Part shown: piece by piece, positions 32,217-40,731 of the stretch
Layout: the number at the start of each line of letters is the position of its first letter
Numbering within the stretch: position 1 is the stretch's first letter
Origin: Halobacteriales archaeon QS_4_66_20
GTDB lineage: Archaea > Halobacteriota > Halobacteria > Halobacteriales > Haloarculaceae
NCBI GenBank assembly: GCA_003021015.1
Contig: PXRK01000036.1
Coordinates: 1 to 40,731, forward strand
Length of the DNA: 40,731 bases
Direction of reading: 5' to 3'
Position numbers and translations under genes: made by a program
The notes under the pieces: generated by a model
Databases searched by the model: none
Told to the model about the DNA's origin: nothing
Seen by the model: the letters and a program-made list of their open reading frames with translations, nothing else

Positions 32217-32801
32217 ATGTCACAGGAGTACTCGGACTCCGTCGACCTGGTGAACGCAGGGACAGTAGCGTACCTGAGTGGCGCCGTACTCATCGCGGCG
32301 CTGACGGCAGTACTCGCACAGTTCTCGATCGATCTCCCGGGCGGCGTTCCGTTCTCCTTCCAGCCGTTCGGGGTGTTCTTCGCCGGGATCCTGCTGGGCC
32401 CGATCTGGGGCGGGTTCTCGATGCTGCTGTACCTGCTAGTGGGCATCGCCGGCGCGCCGGTGTTCTCTAACGGAACGGCCGGGGTCGGAATCGTGCTCGG
32501 CCCGACCGGCGGGTTCCTGATCTCGTACGTGTTCGCCGCGGCAGCCATCGGCCTGGTAGCCCACCGCTCGCTCGCCCCCGTCTCCGTCGACGACCTCCCG
32601 GCGGTCGGGGTGACCGCTGGGCTCGTCGTCGGCAGCGCGATCATCTACGCGATCGGTGTCCCGTGGTTCGCCGAAGTGCAGGGGTGGACCCTGCCGCGGG
32701 CGGCGGGCTTCATGGCACCGTTCGCGGTCGGCGACGCGATCAAGATCGCCATCACCGTCGGGATCGTCGCCGGCGGGAACGAACTGCTGGAACGGCCATA
32801 G
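32217..32801 (+). CDS. bioY: Biotin transporter substrate-binding subunit BioY
   Basis: A 194-residue membrane protein, the S component of an energy-coupling-factor transporter that binds biotin. About six hydrophobic helices and the family block PFSFQPFGVFFAGILLGPIWGGFSMLLYLLVG...GPTGGFLISY are present. I use ATG 32217 (MSQEYSDSVDL), giving a leaderless message from the operator-overlapped promoter. It is followed by ATPase and T-component genes, with a 1-nt stop/GTG overlap, forming a BioYMN-type operon. Confidence 0.95.
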   Translation: MSQEYSDSVDLVNAGTVAYLSGAVLIAALTAVLAQFSIDLPGGVPFSFQPFGVFFAGILLGPIWGGFSMLLYLLVGIAGAPVFSNGTAGVGIVLGPTGGFLISYVFAAAAIGLVAHRSLAPVSVDDLPAVGVTAGLVVGSAIIYAIGVPWFAEVQGWTLPRAAGFMAPFAVGDAIKIAITVGIVAGGNELLERP

Positions 32802-32812
32802 TGGCGAGTCGG

Positions 32813-33526
32813 ATGATCACAGTCCGGGACCTCGTCCACGAGTTCGACGGCGAGCGGGTCCTCGACGGCGTCTCGCTGACCATCGCGGACGGCGAGTGGG
32901 TGGTGCTCGCCGGGCCGAACGGCAGCGGCAAGACGACGCTGGTCCGGCAGTTCAACGCGTTGCTGGAGCCCGACGCCGGCGAGGTCCAGATCGGCGGGGT
33001 GCCCGCAGCGGAGAATCCGGTCAGGGCGCGCACGAGCGTCGGGATGGTGTTCCAGTCGCCGCGCGACCAGTTCGTGGCCGCCACCGTCGGCGCCGACGTG
33101 GCGTTCGGCCCGGAGAACCTCGGCCTCGACCACGACGAAATCGACCGGCGGGTGGCTGAGGCGCTCGGAGCGGTGAACATGGCGGACCGTGAGGAAGAAC
33201 GCATCGACGAGCTCTCCGGGGGCGAGCAGGCCCGGGTGGCGATCGCCGGCGCGCTGGCGATGGAGCCGGACCATCTGGTGCTTGACGAGCCGTTCACCGG
33301 CCTCGACTGGCCGGCTCGGCGGTCGGCACTACAGCGGCTGGACAGTCTCGCCGCTGACGGCACCGGCATCGTCTTCGTCACCCACGACGTCCGCGACGTG
33401 CTGGACCGGGCGGACAGGGTGGTCGGTCTCGAATCGGGGACGGTGGCGTTCGACCTCCCGCCCGACGACGCCCGCGAACGGCTGGCAGAGATCGACGTTC
33501 GGGTCCCAGGGCCCGGTGCGGGGTAA
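32813..33526 (+). CDS. ecfA: ECF transporter ATP-binding subunit (BioM/EcfA-like)
   Basis: A 237-residue ABC ATPase. Walker A is GPNGSGKT, the Q-loop is FQSPRDQF, the signature LSGGEQARVAIAGAL, Walker B HLVLDEPF and the switch His in VTHD. It powers biotin import with BioY and the T component next door. The start is ATG 32813; an in-frame GTG at 32801 that overlaps the bioY stop (TAGTG) would add four residues. Only one ATPase is present, so it presumably forms a homodimer, as BioM does. Confidence 0.94.
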   Translation: MITVRDLVHEFDGERVLDGVSLTIADGEWVVLAGPNGSGKTTLVRQFNALLEPDAGEVQIGGVPAAENPVRARTSVGMVFQSPRDQFVAATVGADVAFGPENLGLDHDEIDRRVAEALGAVNMADREEERIDELSGGEQARVAIAGALAMEPDHLVLDEPFTGLDWPARRSALQRLDSLAADGTGIVFVTHDVRDVLDRADRVVGLESGTVAFDLPPDDARERLAEIDVRVPGPGAG

Positions 33527-33529
33527 TCT

Positions 33530-34234
33530 GTGCTCACCTACACACCGGGTGAGACGCTCGCTCACCGGCTCGACCCGCGGGGCAAGCTGGCCGTCCAGTT
33601 CTCGTTCGCCATCGCCATCTTCGCCGGGCCCGCTGTCCCCTGGCTCCCGGCGATGCTGGCGCTCGCCGTGGGCTGTCTGTTGCTGGCCGGGCTGTCGGTG
33701 TGGCGGGCACTGCGTACGTACTGGGTCGTGTTGCTCGTCCTGTCGCTGGGGCCCGTCCTCGGCGCCGTCACGCTCGGCCCGCCGTGGATCCAGCCCGAGC
33801 GGGGGCTGGACTCGCTGCGATCGGTCGCCCGCGTGGTCCCGGTGCTGTTCGTCAGTGCGGCGTTCGTCCACTCGACGCCGGTCAGGGAGACGCGAGCGGC
33901 GATCCAGCGGACGGTGCCGGGACGGTTCGGCCAGTTACTCGGCGTCGGCGTGGCGCTGACGTTCCGGTTCATCCCCGTCGTCCGCGAGGACCTGCGCCGG
34001 ATCAGGGAGGCGGTCCTCGCCCGGGGCGGCGAGCGCCGGCCGCTGCGGGATCGGGCGGGGCGGATCACCACGCTCGCGCTCGCCCGGTCGATGGCCCGTG
34101 CAGACCGGCTCTCGGTGGCGCTGCAAGCCAGGTGTTTTGCCTGGAATCCGACGCTGCCGCGGCTGTCGTTCGCGCCGGTCGACTACGCCGTTCTCGCGCT
34201 CGCCGCTGGACTCGCGCTGTCGCCGCTGCTGTGA
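33530..34234 (+). CDS. ecfT: ECF transporter transmembrane subunit (BioN/EcfT-like)
   Basis: A 234-residue membrane protein with four to six hydrophobic helices. It opens TPGETLAHRLDPRGKLAVQF, close to the EcfT motif LDPR(T/G)KL. A coupling-helix segment SMARADRLSVALQARCF near the C-terminus matches the paired Ala-Arg-x motifs that touch the ATPases. The start GTG 33530 follows the ATPase stop by 3 nt. Together with bioY and the ATPase gene it completes the importer. Confidence 0.92.
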   Translation: MLTYTPGETLAHRLDPRGKLAVQFSFAIAIFAGPAVPWLPAMLALAVGCLLLAGLSVWRALRTYWVVLLVLSLGPVLGAVTLGPPWIQPERGLDSLRSVARVVPVLFVSAAFVHSTPVRETRAAIQRTVPGRFGQLLGVGVALTFRFIPVVREDLRRIREAVLARGGERRPLRDRAGRITTLALARSMARADRLSVALQARCFAWNPTLPRLSFAPVDYAVLALAAGLALSPLL

Positions 34235-34253
34235 CTGTAGCGCCACGGTGGGA

Positions 34254-35003
34254 TCAGTCCGCAGCGGGCCTCTTCCCGCCGGCGTACGCGCGGGTGACAT
34301 CGACCAGCGCCTTCCGGTACTCGCTCTCGTCTGGGTCGGGATCGAGCGACCGGAACGCCTCCCGGAACGCCTCGAACTCGACCGCCGGGGCGTCAGCGGC
34401 CGCCGCGTGCGCGAGGTCGTATATCGGGTGCCCGTCGCCCACGAGCCCGTTGCGTTCGACCAGACCGAGCGCGAACGCCGCGTTGACGGCCGTGATTTCG
34501 GGGTCCGAAGCGGGCGTCAGTCGTTCCCAGGCTGGCGGGTCCGCCGGGCGGTCCGCGACCGCGGCCGCGAGGCTCGACTCCAGGAAGGCAACCAGCTTGT
34601 CCGCCGGCGCAACGTCGAGCCAGAGGTCGTCGGCGTAGATGTCCTTCATGTGGTTGGCGATCTGGTAGCAGTGGGTGAGTTTGCGCTGTTCGACGCTCCT
34701 CCCGGCGAGCGCGAGGAAGATCGCCTCCTCCGTCGACTGGGTGTGCGAGGGGTGGCCCTGCTCGTAGAGGTGCATGTGGGCGAACTCGTGGAGGGCGAGT
34801 TCGCGGGCCATCGCGCTCGTGGCGGCCTGCCGCGAGATGGTCAGCCAGTGGCCCTCGTCGGTGTGGCCGACGCGCGTCCGCTCGTCGGGATCCTCGACGA
34901 TCCGGACCGTCACCGGCCGCTCGACGGTCCGTTCTGTCTCGAAGAGGTCGCGCGCTCCGAGAAACGGCGCTTCCGGGCCGGCTCCCTGGACCTCGACGTC
35001 CAT
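34254..35003 (-). CDS. DUF5781 family protein with HExxH metallopeptidase motif
   Basis: A 249-residue soluble protein with LALHEFAHMHLYEQGHPSHT, a HEXXH zinc-protease-type motif, and acidic residues downstream (STEEAIFLAL) that could supply a third ligand. It resembles the haloarchaeal family DUF5781. Proteolysis is inferred only from the motif; no substrate or partner is visible. The start is ATG 35003 (MDVEVQGAGPEAP); the frame extends to 35057 without further conserved residues. It converges on ecfT. Confidence 0.78.
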   Translation of the reverse strand: MDVEVQGAGPEAPFLGARDLFETERTVERPVTVRIVEDPDERTRVGHTDEGHWLTISRQAATSAMARELALHEFAHMHLYEQGHPSHTQSTEEAIFLALAGRSVEQRKLTHCYQIANHMKDIYADDLWLDVAPADKLVAFLESSLAAAVADRPADPPAWERLTPASDPEITAVNAAFALGLVERNGLVGDGHPIYDLAHAAAADAPAVEFEAFREAFRSLDPDPDESEYRKALVDVTRAYAGGKRPAAD

Positions 35004-35118
35004 GTGGGGTACTATCGGTGATAGAACTGTATTACTCTTACGCGGAATCGACTGCACATCGGGGGTTCACAAACTGTCTGAACGGAGTGAAAGGGAGACG
35101 GCGCCCCAGCCGACCGGC

Positions 35119-36237
35119 CTACTGTTCGGAGACGACCGGACAGTTGACGGTGGGGCCGTCGGCGAGCCGCTCGGCGTCGAGCGCCGAATCAAGATCCGAC
35201 ACCGAGTCGAACTCGGCGTTGTTGTAGATCTTCACATCCCAGAGTGGCGAGTAGCTCGGGTCGCCGGGCACCGTCGCGACGACGTTGTGGGTCTGGTCGC
35301 TGCCTTCCTCGGTCATAAAGCCCGAGGGTGGGCCGCCGCCGTCTTCGCCGGGGTTGACGTTGAACGTCACGTGGATCGGCGAGGTCGGCATCTGGCCGCT
35401 CTGGGCCTCGAAGCTGTCCTCCTCGAAGACGAGGTAGGAGACGACCTGTCCCTCGTACCAGCCCTCGACCGTCCCCTGGGGACCGTCGTCCGCGGAGTGC
35501 TGTTTCGAGGCTGTCGAGCCCTCGGGCACGACCGGGCAGTTCTTGATCATCCCGGTCGGCTCGATGTCGTAGTCGTGTTCAAGCAGCGCGGCTGCGCTGG
35601 TGATCGTGTTCGCGGTGTAATCGTCCGGCACCGTCACCTTCTGGACGTGCCAGAAGTCGTTGTAGCCGTCGTCGCCCGGAACGGCGTCGATGATGTTGAG
35701 CTGGCTCTCGACGGGGTCGCCGTTCTCGTAAAACAGCGCGTAGATCGGCGCCGGAACGGTCGGCATCACGTCAAAGTTGTAGTACTGGACCGTGTTCCCG
35801 TCGGCGTCCAGCCCTGTCGTGATGAACGGTGCCTGGTCGAAGTCGATCGGTTCGTCCGCACCCGGAAGGGCATCGTTGTTCGCCCTGACGAACAGTGTCC
35901 CGGCGTCCTCGCTGAACCGGTCGACCTCGACGACCGGCGCCTCCTCGGGATCTGTCGGCTCCATCATGCCGTCGCCGCCGTTTTCCATCCCGTTCTCCTC
36001 GCCGTTTTCCATCCCATTTTCTTCGCCGTTTTCCATCCCGTTCTCCTCGCCATTCTCCATCCCATTTTCTTCGCCGTTCTCCATCTCGTTCTCGTCGTCC
36101 ATGCCGCTCTCGTTCTCCATCCCGTTCTCTCCGCTGCTACCGCCGTCGTCGTCACCAGTACATCCGGCCACGGCGATCATCGAGGCCCCGACTGCAGCCT
36201 GCAGAAACCGCCGTCGCGTGGAATTGCGTTCTACCAT
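35119..36237 (-). CDS. Tat-exported lipoprotein with Glu-Asn-Gly-Met tandem repeats
   Basis: A 372-residue secreted lipoprotein. The twin-arginine signal STRRRFLQ is followed by a hydrophobic stretch and the lipobox VAGC (cleavage before Cys at about 26). Residues about 35-92 are low complexity and acidic, built from the octapeptide GEENGMEN repeated four times and flanked by partial copies, a flexible surface tether. The remaining domain has two similar halves around FYENGDPVESQLNIIDAVPGD and VVATVPGDPSYSPLWDVKIYN, a duplicated fold resembling the haloarchaeal DUF7482 type, tentatively. Each half ends with a cysteine (KNCPVV, VNCPVV). Function is unknown. Confidence 0.85.
   Translation of the reverse strand: MVERNSTRRRFLQAAVGASMIAVAGCTGDDDGGSSGENGMENESGMDDENEMENGEENGMENGEENGMENGEENGMENGEENGMENGGDGMMEPTDPEEAPVVEVDRFSEDAGTLFVRANNDALPGADEPIDFDQAPFITTGLDADGNTVQYYNFDVMPTVPAPIYALFYENGDPVESQLNIIDAVPGDDGYNDFWHVQKVTVPDDYTANTITSAAALLEHDYDIEPTGMIKNCPVVPEGSTASKQHSADDGPQGTVEGWYEGQVVSYLVFEEDSFEAQSGQMPTSPIHVTFNVNPGEDGGGPPSGFMTEEGSDQTHNVVATVPGDPSYSPLWDVKIYNNAEFDSVSDLDSALDAERLADGPTVNCPVVSEQ
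35981..36076 (-). repeat. Four 24-bp in-frame tandem repeats inside the lipoprotein gene
   Basis: Units begin at 35981, 36005, 36029 and 36053; each encodes the octapeptide rich in Glu, Asn, Gly and Met. Copies alternate synonymous codons (cccgttctcctcgcc versus cccattttcttcgcc), so the array has been kept at protein level while drifting at DNA level. Such arrays change length easily. Confidence 0.85.
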
Positions 36238-36317
36238 TGCGTTCCGACCCTCGACCTATCAGTATAAGTCAATTTTTCAAATTCCAGATAAATTCCGGGG
36301 AAACTCGGTTCGAACTC

Positions 36318-36349
36318 CGTTGGAACTGCATTGAAATTTCGTTGGAACT
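36318..36349. repeat. Paired direct repeat, 22 bp apart, in the lipoprotein/aEF-2 gap
   Basis: CGTTGGAACT occurs at 36318-36327 and 36340-36349, a 22-bp (about two-turn) period within an AT-richer stretch of the 229-bp divergent gap. This could be an operator or simple duplication. No other signal is identified in the gap except a CCCTTTTGACC stretch about 30 nt before the aEF-2 ATG. Confidence 0.35.
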
Positions 36350-36466
36350 TCCGGGAGGGCGGCTGGCGAGTCCGTGTGGGGCGGTCCCACGGTCAAGCGG
36401 GAGTGACGGCCTCGGCGGTCGGAAACACTACCCTTTTGACCCTCCTGCCGGTAAGCGAGAATACTA

Positions 36467-39400
36467 ATGGGCCGACGCAAGAAAATCGTCCAGGAATGCG
36501 AGGAGTTGATGGACAAGCCTGAGAACATTCGTAATATCGCAATCGCGGCACACGTCGATCACGGGAAGTGTATCCGCGGCGACGCACGGATTTCGCTCGC
36601 CGACGGCCGCGTCGTCGAGGCCGAGGAGCTGTTCGCGGAGATCCGGGCCGACGGCGAACCGGCACCCGACGAGGGCGAGGCGTACACGCCGAGTAAGACG
36701 GTCGAGGTCGCGTCGTTCGATCGGGAAGCCAGCGAGACGGTCGCAGGCGAGATCGACTACGCCTGCCGGCGGACCGCCGACGAACCGCTCGTTACGGTTC
36801 GGACCTCGAACGGGCACGAGGTGGCCACGACACCGGAGCACCGGTATCTCGTGCTCACCGACGCGGGCGTGATGGAGTTCGAACGTTCCGACGAACTCGA
36901 ACCCGGCGATACGATCGTCGGTATCCGGAAGACCCCGAACCGGACACAGGACCGTGTCGAGGCCGACCTGCTTCGTCGACTCGCGGCTGACTACGGGTTC
37001 TACGTACGCGTCACCGAGGAGTTCAACGACCGGATCGACGCACACGACCGGGCGGAACTCCGCGAAGCTGCCGACTCCCGGCTGAAGCCAGACTCGTTCG
37101 ATCACGCTGTCTGGCGCGGCCAGTACCGCCTGCGCGACGTGGTCAACGTCTGTGAGGCGTTCGATATCGACCTCGCGGACCTGTACGCGAACGTCGAATC
37201 GCTCAACTACCGTGGCACCGACCAGCGCGGCGAACACTCCTCACTCGACGTCGATCTGCCCGAGGACCTCGAGCCGCTGTTCTATCTCGCAGGCGTGTTC
37301 TTCGGCGACGGCGACACCGAGGGCAACATCACGGCAAACGCCGCGGAGATGAAAGCGACTGTCGAGCGTCACGCGGCGGAACTCGGCCTCGATCCGATCG
37401 TCCGCGAGTTCGAGGGGCGCGGCGACCGCATCGAGATCGGCGGCAAGACGCTCGCGTCGGTCCTGCAGGCAGCCTTCGACTACCCCAGGACCGACAAATC
37501 GGCCTCGATCCGCATCCCCGAGGTCGTGTTCCGCGCCGGACGCGCGGAAACCGCCGCGTTCGTCCGCGGGTACGTCGACGCCGACGGAACTGTCGAGGAC
37601 AGCCGCTCGGCGGTCTCGGTCTCTTCGGTCAGTACGGGTATGCTGGCGGATCTCCAGTTGCTCCTCTACCAGTTCGACGTCGCGTCGAAACTCAATCGAA
37701 CGAACGACACGCTGTACGTCTCGGGGGCGCTCTCCCTGGAGAACTTCGCCGAGATCGGATTTGGACTCCCCACTAAACAGGAGCGGTTCGAGTCGCTGCT
37801 TGCATCTGCCGCCGCGGCGGACGTCGACCGCGTGCCGATCACGGGAGAGACGCTCCGGGAGATCCGGGCTGATCTCGGCTCGACTCAGACGGAAGTGTTT
37901 CCGTCCTACGGTACCTACGAGCGCGACGAAGCCACCCCGACCAAACTGTCGCTGTCCCGGATCGCAGATCGCTTCGAGGAGCTCGACGACGGCGACGACA
38001 TCCGGGTATCGCGGCTCCAGGGGCTGGCCAACGCCGACACCTCCTTCGTCGAGGTCGAATCTATCGATCGCGAGGGGTGCGAGTACGTCTACGACTTCGG
38101 CGTCGCCGACCACCACAACTTCGTCTGTGAGGGCGTCGTCGTTCACAACACGACGCTGACGGACAACCTGCTTGCGGGCGCGGGCATGATCTCCGACGAG
38201 ACGGCTGGCGAGCAGCTGGCGATGGACACCGAGGAGGACGAACAGGAACGCGGCATCACCATCGACGCGGCGAACGTCTCGATGACACACGAGTACGAGG
38301 GCACCAACCACCTCATCAACCTCATCGACACGCCGGGCCACGTCGACTTCGGCGGGGACGTCACCCGGGCGATGCGCGCGGTCGACGGCGCGCTGGTGGT
38401 CGTCGACGCCGTCGAGGGCGCGATGCCCCAGACTGAAACCGTCCTCCGGCAGGCGCTGCGCGAGGGCGTCAAGCCGACGCTGTTCATCAACAAGGTCGAC
38501 CGCCTGATCTCCGAACTCCAGGAAGGGCCCCAGGAGATGCAAGAGCGCATGACTGCGGTCATCCGCGACGTCAACGAGCTGATCCGCGGCATGACCGAGG
38601 AGATGGAGGACATCGACGACGACTGGACGGTCTCCGTCGAGGACGGCACCGTCGGCTTCGGGTCGGCGCTGTACAAGTGGGGCGTCTCGTTCCCGTCGAT
38701 GCAGCGCACGGGGATGGACTTCGGCGACATCATCGAACTCGAGCGCGCCGACAAGCGCCAGGAACTCGCCGAGCGGACGCCGCTTGCCGACGTGGTGCTG
38801 GACATGGTCTGTGAGCACTTCCCGAACCCCGTCGACGCCCAGCCCCGGCGTATTCCCCGGATCTGGCGCGGCGACAGCGACTCGGACGTCGCCGAGACCA
38901 TGCGGCTGGTCGACGAGGGCGGCGAAATCGTGTTCATGGTGACCGACATCTCGATGGACCCCCACGCGGGCGAGATCGCGACCGGCCGCGTGTTCTCCGG
39001 GACGCTGGAGAAGGGCCAGGAGCTGTACGTCTCCGGGACCGCCGGCAAGAACCGCCTGCAGAGCGTCGGCATCTTCATGGGCGGCGAGCGCGAGGAGGTC
39101 GACCGCGTCCCGGCCGGAAACGTCGCCGCAGTCACGGGCCTCAACGACGCCATCGCCGGCTCGACGGTCTCCAGCGTGGAGATGACGCCGTTCGAGTCGA
39201 TCGAGCACATCTCCGAGCCCGTCATCACGAAAAGCGTCGAGGCGAAGAACATGGACGACCTGCCGAAGCTGATCGAGACGCTCCAGCAGGTCGCCAAGGA
39301 GGACCCCACGATCGAGATCGAGATCAACGAGGACACCGGCGAGCACCTGATCTCCGGGCAGGGCGAACTCCACCTCGAAGTGGTGACCCAGCGCATCGAG

Positions 39401-40237
39401 CGCAACCAGGGCATCCCAGTCACGACCGGCGAGCCGATCGTCGTGTTCCGCGAGGCGCCCCAGGCCGAGAGCCGCGAGGTCGAGGGCATCTCGCCGAACC
39501 GCCACAACCGCTTTTACATGACCGTCCAGCCCCTCGACGGGGATGTCGTCGAGGCGATCACCCGCGGGAAGGCGACGATGGACATGCCCGAACTCGAACG
39601 CCGCGAGGCGCTCCAGGAGGCCGGCCTCGAAAAGGAGACCTCCCAGGACGTCGAGCACATCCACGGCTCGAATATCATCGTCGACAAGACGAAAGGGATC
39701 CAGCACCTCAACGAGACGATGGAGCTGGTCATCGAGGGGATGGAGGAGGCGCTCAACGACGGCCCGCTCGCCAACGAGCCGGTCCAGGGCTCGCTCATCC
39801 GCCTGCACGACGCGCGCCTGCACGAGGACGCCATCCACCGCGGTCCGGCCCAGGTCATTCCGGCGGTGCGGAACTCGCTGCACAACGCCTTGATCGACGC
39901 CGAAGTCCGCCTGCTGGAACCGATCCAGGAGGTTCGCATCGACGTCCCCAACGAACACATGGGCGCCGCCAGCGGCGAAGTCCAGGGCCGCCGTGGCCGC
40001 GTCGACGACATGTACCAGGAAGGCGATCTGATGGTCGTCGAAGGCGTCGCGCCGGTCGAGGAGATGATCGGCTTCTCCAGCGACATCCGCTCGGCGACCG
40101 AGGGCCGCGCGTCCTGGAACACCGAGAACGCGGGCTTCCAGGTGATGGCCGACAACCTCCAGCGCGAGAAGATCATGGAGATCCGCGAGCGCAAGGGCAT
40201 GAAGCTGGAACTCCCCGAAACCGTCGATTACTTCTAA
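36467..40237 (+). CDS. fusA: Elongation factor aEF-2 precursor containing an intein
   Basis: A 1256-residue precursor. Removing the intein (residues 35-561) leaves a normal 729-residue aEF-2, the GTPase that translocates tRNAs on the ribosome. The extein shows AAHVDHGK joined to TTLTDN (G1), the RGITI switch, DTPGHVDF (G3), NKVD (G4), and domain IV with the diphthamide His in [11 protein letters not shown] (precursor residue 1124, mature about 597). The intein splits the Walker A motif between Lys34 and Thr562, so the unspliced protein should not bind GTP. The start ATG 36467 gives [15 protein letters not shown], the family N-terminus. The gene is preceded by a divergent lipoprotein gene, not rps7. 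Confidence 0.97.
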   Translation: MGRRKKIVQECEELMDKPENIRNIAIAAHVDHGKCIRGDARISLADGRVVEAEELFAEIRADGEPAPDEGEAYTPSKTVEVASFDREASETVAGEIDYACRRTADEPLVTVRTSNGHEVATTPEHRYLVLTDAGVMEFERSDELEPGDTIVGIRKTPNRTQDRVEADLLRRLAADYGFYVRVTEEFNDRIDAHDRAELREAADSRLKPDSFDHAVWRGQYRLRDVVNVCEAFDIDLADLYANVESLNYRGTDQRGEHSSLDVDLPEDLEPLFYLAGVFFGDGDTEGNITANAAEMKATVERHAAELGLDPIVREFEGRGDRIEIGGKTLASVLQAAFDYPRTDKSASIRIPEVVFRAGRAETAAFVRGYVDADGTVEDSRSAVSVSSVSTGMLADLQLLLYQFDVASKLNRTNDTLYVSGALSLENFAEIGFGLPTKQERFESLLASAAAADVDRVPITGETLREIRADLGSTQTEVFPSYGTYERDEATPTKLSLSRIADRFEELDDGDDIRVSRLQGLANADTSFVEVESIDREGCEYVYDFGVADHHNFVCEGVVVHNTTLTDNLLAGAGMISDETAGEQLAMDTEEDEQERGITIDAANVSMTHEYEGTNHLINLIDTPGHVDFGGDVTRAMRAVDGALVVVDAVEGAMPQTETVLRQALREGVKPTLFINKVDRLISELQEGPQEMQERMTAVIRDVNELIRGMTEEMEDIDDDWTVSVEDGTVGFGSALYKWGVSFPSMQRTGMDFGDIIELERADKRQELAERTPLADVVLDMVCEHFPNPVDAQPRRIPRIWRGDSDSDVAETMRLVDEGGEIVFMVTDISMDPHAGEIATGRVFSGTLEKGQELYVSGTAGKNRLQSVGIFMGGEREEVDRVPAGNVAAVTGLNDAIAGSTVSSVEMTPFESIEHISEPVITKSVEAKNMDDLPKLIETLQQVAKEDPTIEIEINEDTGEHLISGQGELHLEVVTQRIERNQGIPVTTGEPIVVFREAPQAESREVEGISPNRHNRFYMTVQPLDGDVVEAITRGKATMDMPELERREALQEAGLEKETSQDVEHIHGSNIIVDKTKGIQHLNETMELVIEGMEEALNDGPLANEPVQGSLIRLHDARLHEDAIHRGPAQVIPAVRNSLHNALIDAEVRLLEPIQEVRIDVPNEHMGAASGEVQGRRGRVDDMYQEGDLMVVEGVAPVEEMIGFSSDIRSATEGRASWNTENAGFQVMADNLQREKIMEIRERKGMKLELPETVDYF
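36569..38149 (+). other. Intein with LAGLIDADG homing endonuclease, in aEF-2
   Basis: A 527-residue in-frame intein. Splicing motifs: Cys1 in [13 protein letters not shown] (block A), the block B TxxH as TTPEH with His at intein residue 91, block [23 protein letters not shown], terminal His-Asn, and extein +1 Thr. The endonuclease has two dodecapeptide motifs, [10 protein letters not shown] (precursor 274-283) and VRGYVDADG (366-374). Both keep the metal-binding acidic residue, so it may be active. Base composition is only slightly less biased than that of the extein. Confidence 0.95.
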
Positions 40238-40242
40238 CCCAC

Positions 40243-40310
40243 GTTTTTGTTCGAGGGGTTTCCTCGCTCGCTTCGCTCGCTGCGAGAACCCCTCGAACAA
40301 ATTTTTCGCT
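40243..40310 (+). terminator. Hairpin with T-run after aEF-2
   Basis: TTGTTCGAGGGGTT (40247-40260) pairs perfectly with 40287-40300. An inner stem CTCGC/GCGAG (40263-40267 with 40282-40286) encloses the GCTCGCTTCGCTCGC palindrome common in this genome. T-runs lie on both sides (GTTTTTG before and ATTTTTC after). This fits a transcription end for aEF-2, or a repeat element used as one. Confidence 0.65.
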
Positions 40311-40347
40311 GTCGGAACCGCCTTTTTTAGCCGTCGACCCCCTACCA

Positions 40348-40731
40348 ATGCGCATGCAGTTCGACGACCACGAGCGGATCCTGCTCGGCAGCGGCATATT
40401 TGGATTCGGTCTCGGCGCAGTCGGAGATGTCGCGCTCTTTCACCACGTCCTTCAGTGGCATCACCTGCTGTCGGCGCGAATCGACCCGTCGACGCTGGAC
40501 GGACTGCGACAGAACCTCCTCGCCGACGGCGTGTTCTCGCTCGCGATGCTCGGGGTCATGCTTGCGGGTACCGGCATCGTTTGGCGAAACCTCAATCGCA
40601 CCGAGGCGACACAGCCGATGGTTCGGCTGGTCGGAGCGACACTCGTCGGCGCGGGTGCGTTCAACCTCTTCGACGGCGTGGTCGACCACTACATCCTGAA
40701 CCTCCACGACGTGGTCCACGGGACGCAGGCG
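40348..40731 (+). CDS. DUF2243 family membrane protein (partial)
   Basis: The first 128 residues of a membrane protein that runs off the window. MQFDDHERILLGSGIFGFGLGAVGDVALFHHVLQWHHLLSA begins a first helix with several histidines. Further helices are at about 60-78 and 93-112, and VDHYILNLHDVVHG is a His-rich segment typical of DUF2243, whose role is unknown. ATG 40348 is taken as the start; the ATG two codons later is possible. A TTTTTTAGCC stretch about 20-28 nt upstream is a likely promoter. Confidence 0.85.
   Translation, partial: MRMQFDDHERILLGSGIFGFGLGAVGDVALFHHVLQWHHLLSARIDPSTLDGLRQNLLADGVFSLAMLGVMLAGTGIVWRNLNRTEATQPMVRLVGATLVGAGAFNLFDGVVDHYILNLHDVVHGTQA

Noticed and set aside
36467-40237. 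aEF-2 as a frameshifted or fused gene because of its 1256 codons
   Set aside because: The extra 527 codons are in frame, bounded by Cys and His-Asn/Thr, and contain intein and endonuclease motifs.
37241-40348. Long minus-strand frame of 1035 codons opposite aEF-2
   Set aside because: It is an antisense shadow of aEF-2 and its intein; the sense strand has unmistakable motifs throughout.

Overview
This window is a high-GC segment of a haloarchaeal (class Halobacteria) chromosome. The evidence is archaeal information-processing genes (TBP, aIF2-gamma, Rpo7/RpoE', Spt4, aEF-2), very acidic proteins, leaderless-type promoters with the TATA-like box about 25-30 nt before the start codon, a Tat-dependent lipoprotein, an archaeal bulge-helix-bulge tRNA intron, and a complete haloarchaeal-style chemotaxis gene set. 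I cannot name the genus. All calls come from reading the sequence; no database search was run.

Layout. 1-516 holds no convincing gene. 517-4060: an IscU/SufU Fe-S scaffold, an intron-containing elongator tRNA-Met followed by extra copies of its 3' end, a D-2-hydroxyacid dehydrogenase, TBP, and the tRNA G10 methyltransferase. 4097-4322 is a candidate miniature inverted-repeat element. 4331-7314 (minus strand) is a tight information-processing operon transcribed in the order aIF2-gamma, PIN protein, Rpo7, Spt4, GTP-dependent dephospho-CoA kinase. 7564-18495 is mixed metabolism and regulation: a 7TM histidine kinase, a creatininase-family amidohydrolase, a metallo-beta-lactamase hydrolase, two divergent PhoU-type regulators, a zinc alcohol dehydrogenase, a DUF790/Bax1 nuclease, DUF4385 and a MATE exporter.

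18583-27599 is the chemotaxis island: cheB-cheA-cheR on the minus strand, and cheW, a KaiC/RAD55-type ATPase, a winged-helix regulator, a three-helix membrane protein, then cheY-cheC-cheD on the plus strand. Together they give receptor-coupled kinase signalling (CheW, CheA, CheY) and adaptation (CheR, CheB, CheC, CheD). The inserted ATPase, regulator and membrane protein have no assigned chemotactic role.

27730-40731: DUF5807, a DHH phosphoesterase, two very small genes, bacterial-type riboflavin synthase, rps12-rps7, a BioY/EcfA/EcfT biotin importer with a BirA-like operator, DUF5781, a Tat lipoprotein with a low-complexity repeat, aEF-2 interrupted by a 527-residue homing intein exactly inside its P-loop, and the start of a DUF2243 membrane protein.

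The least ordinary features are three. First, a dispersed family of roughly 110-bp hairpin elements (at 10.15, 21.5, 22.7, 24.8 and 28.25 kb, with a 51-bp mini form at 18.5 kb and half copies elsewhere). The best copies are bounded on both sides by the trinucleotide TGA, and three host genes use an element-adjacent TGA as their stop codon. Second, the P-loop intein of aEF-2. Third, the KaiC-like/HTH/membrane cassette inside the che cluster.
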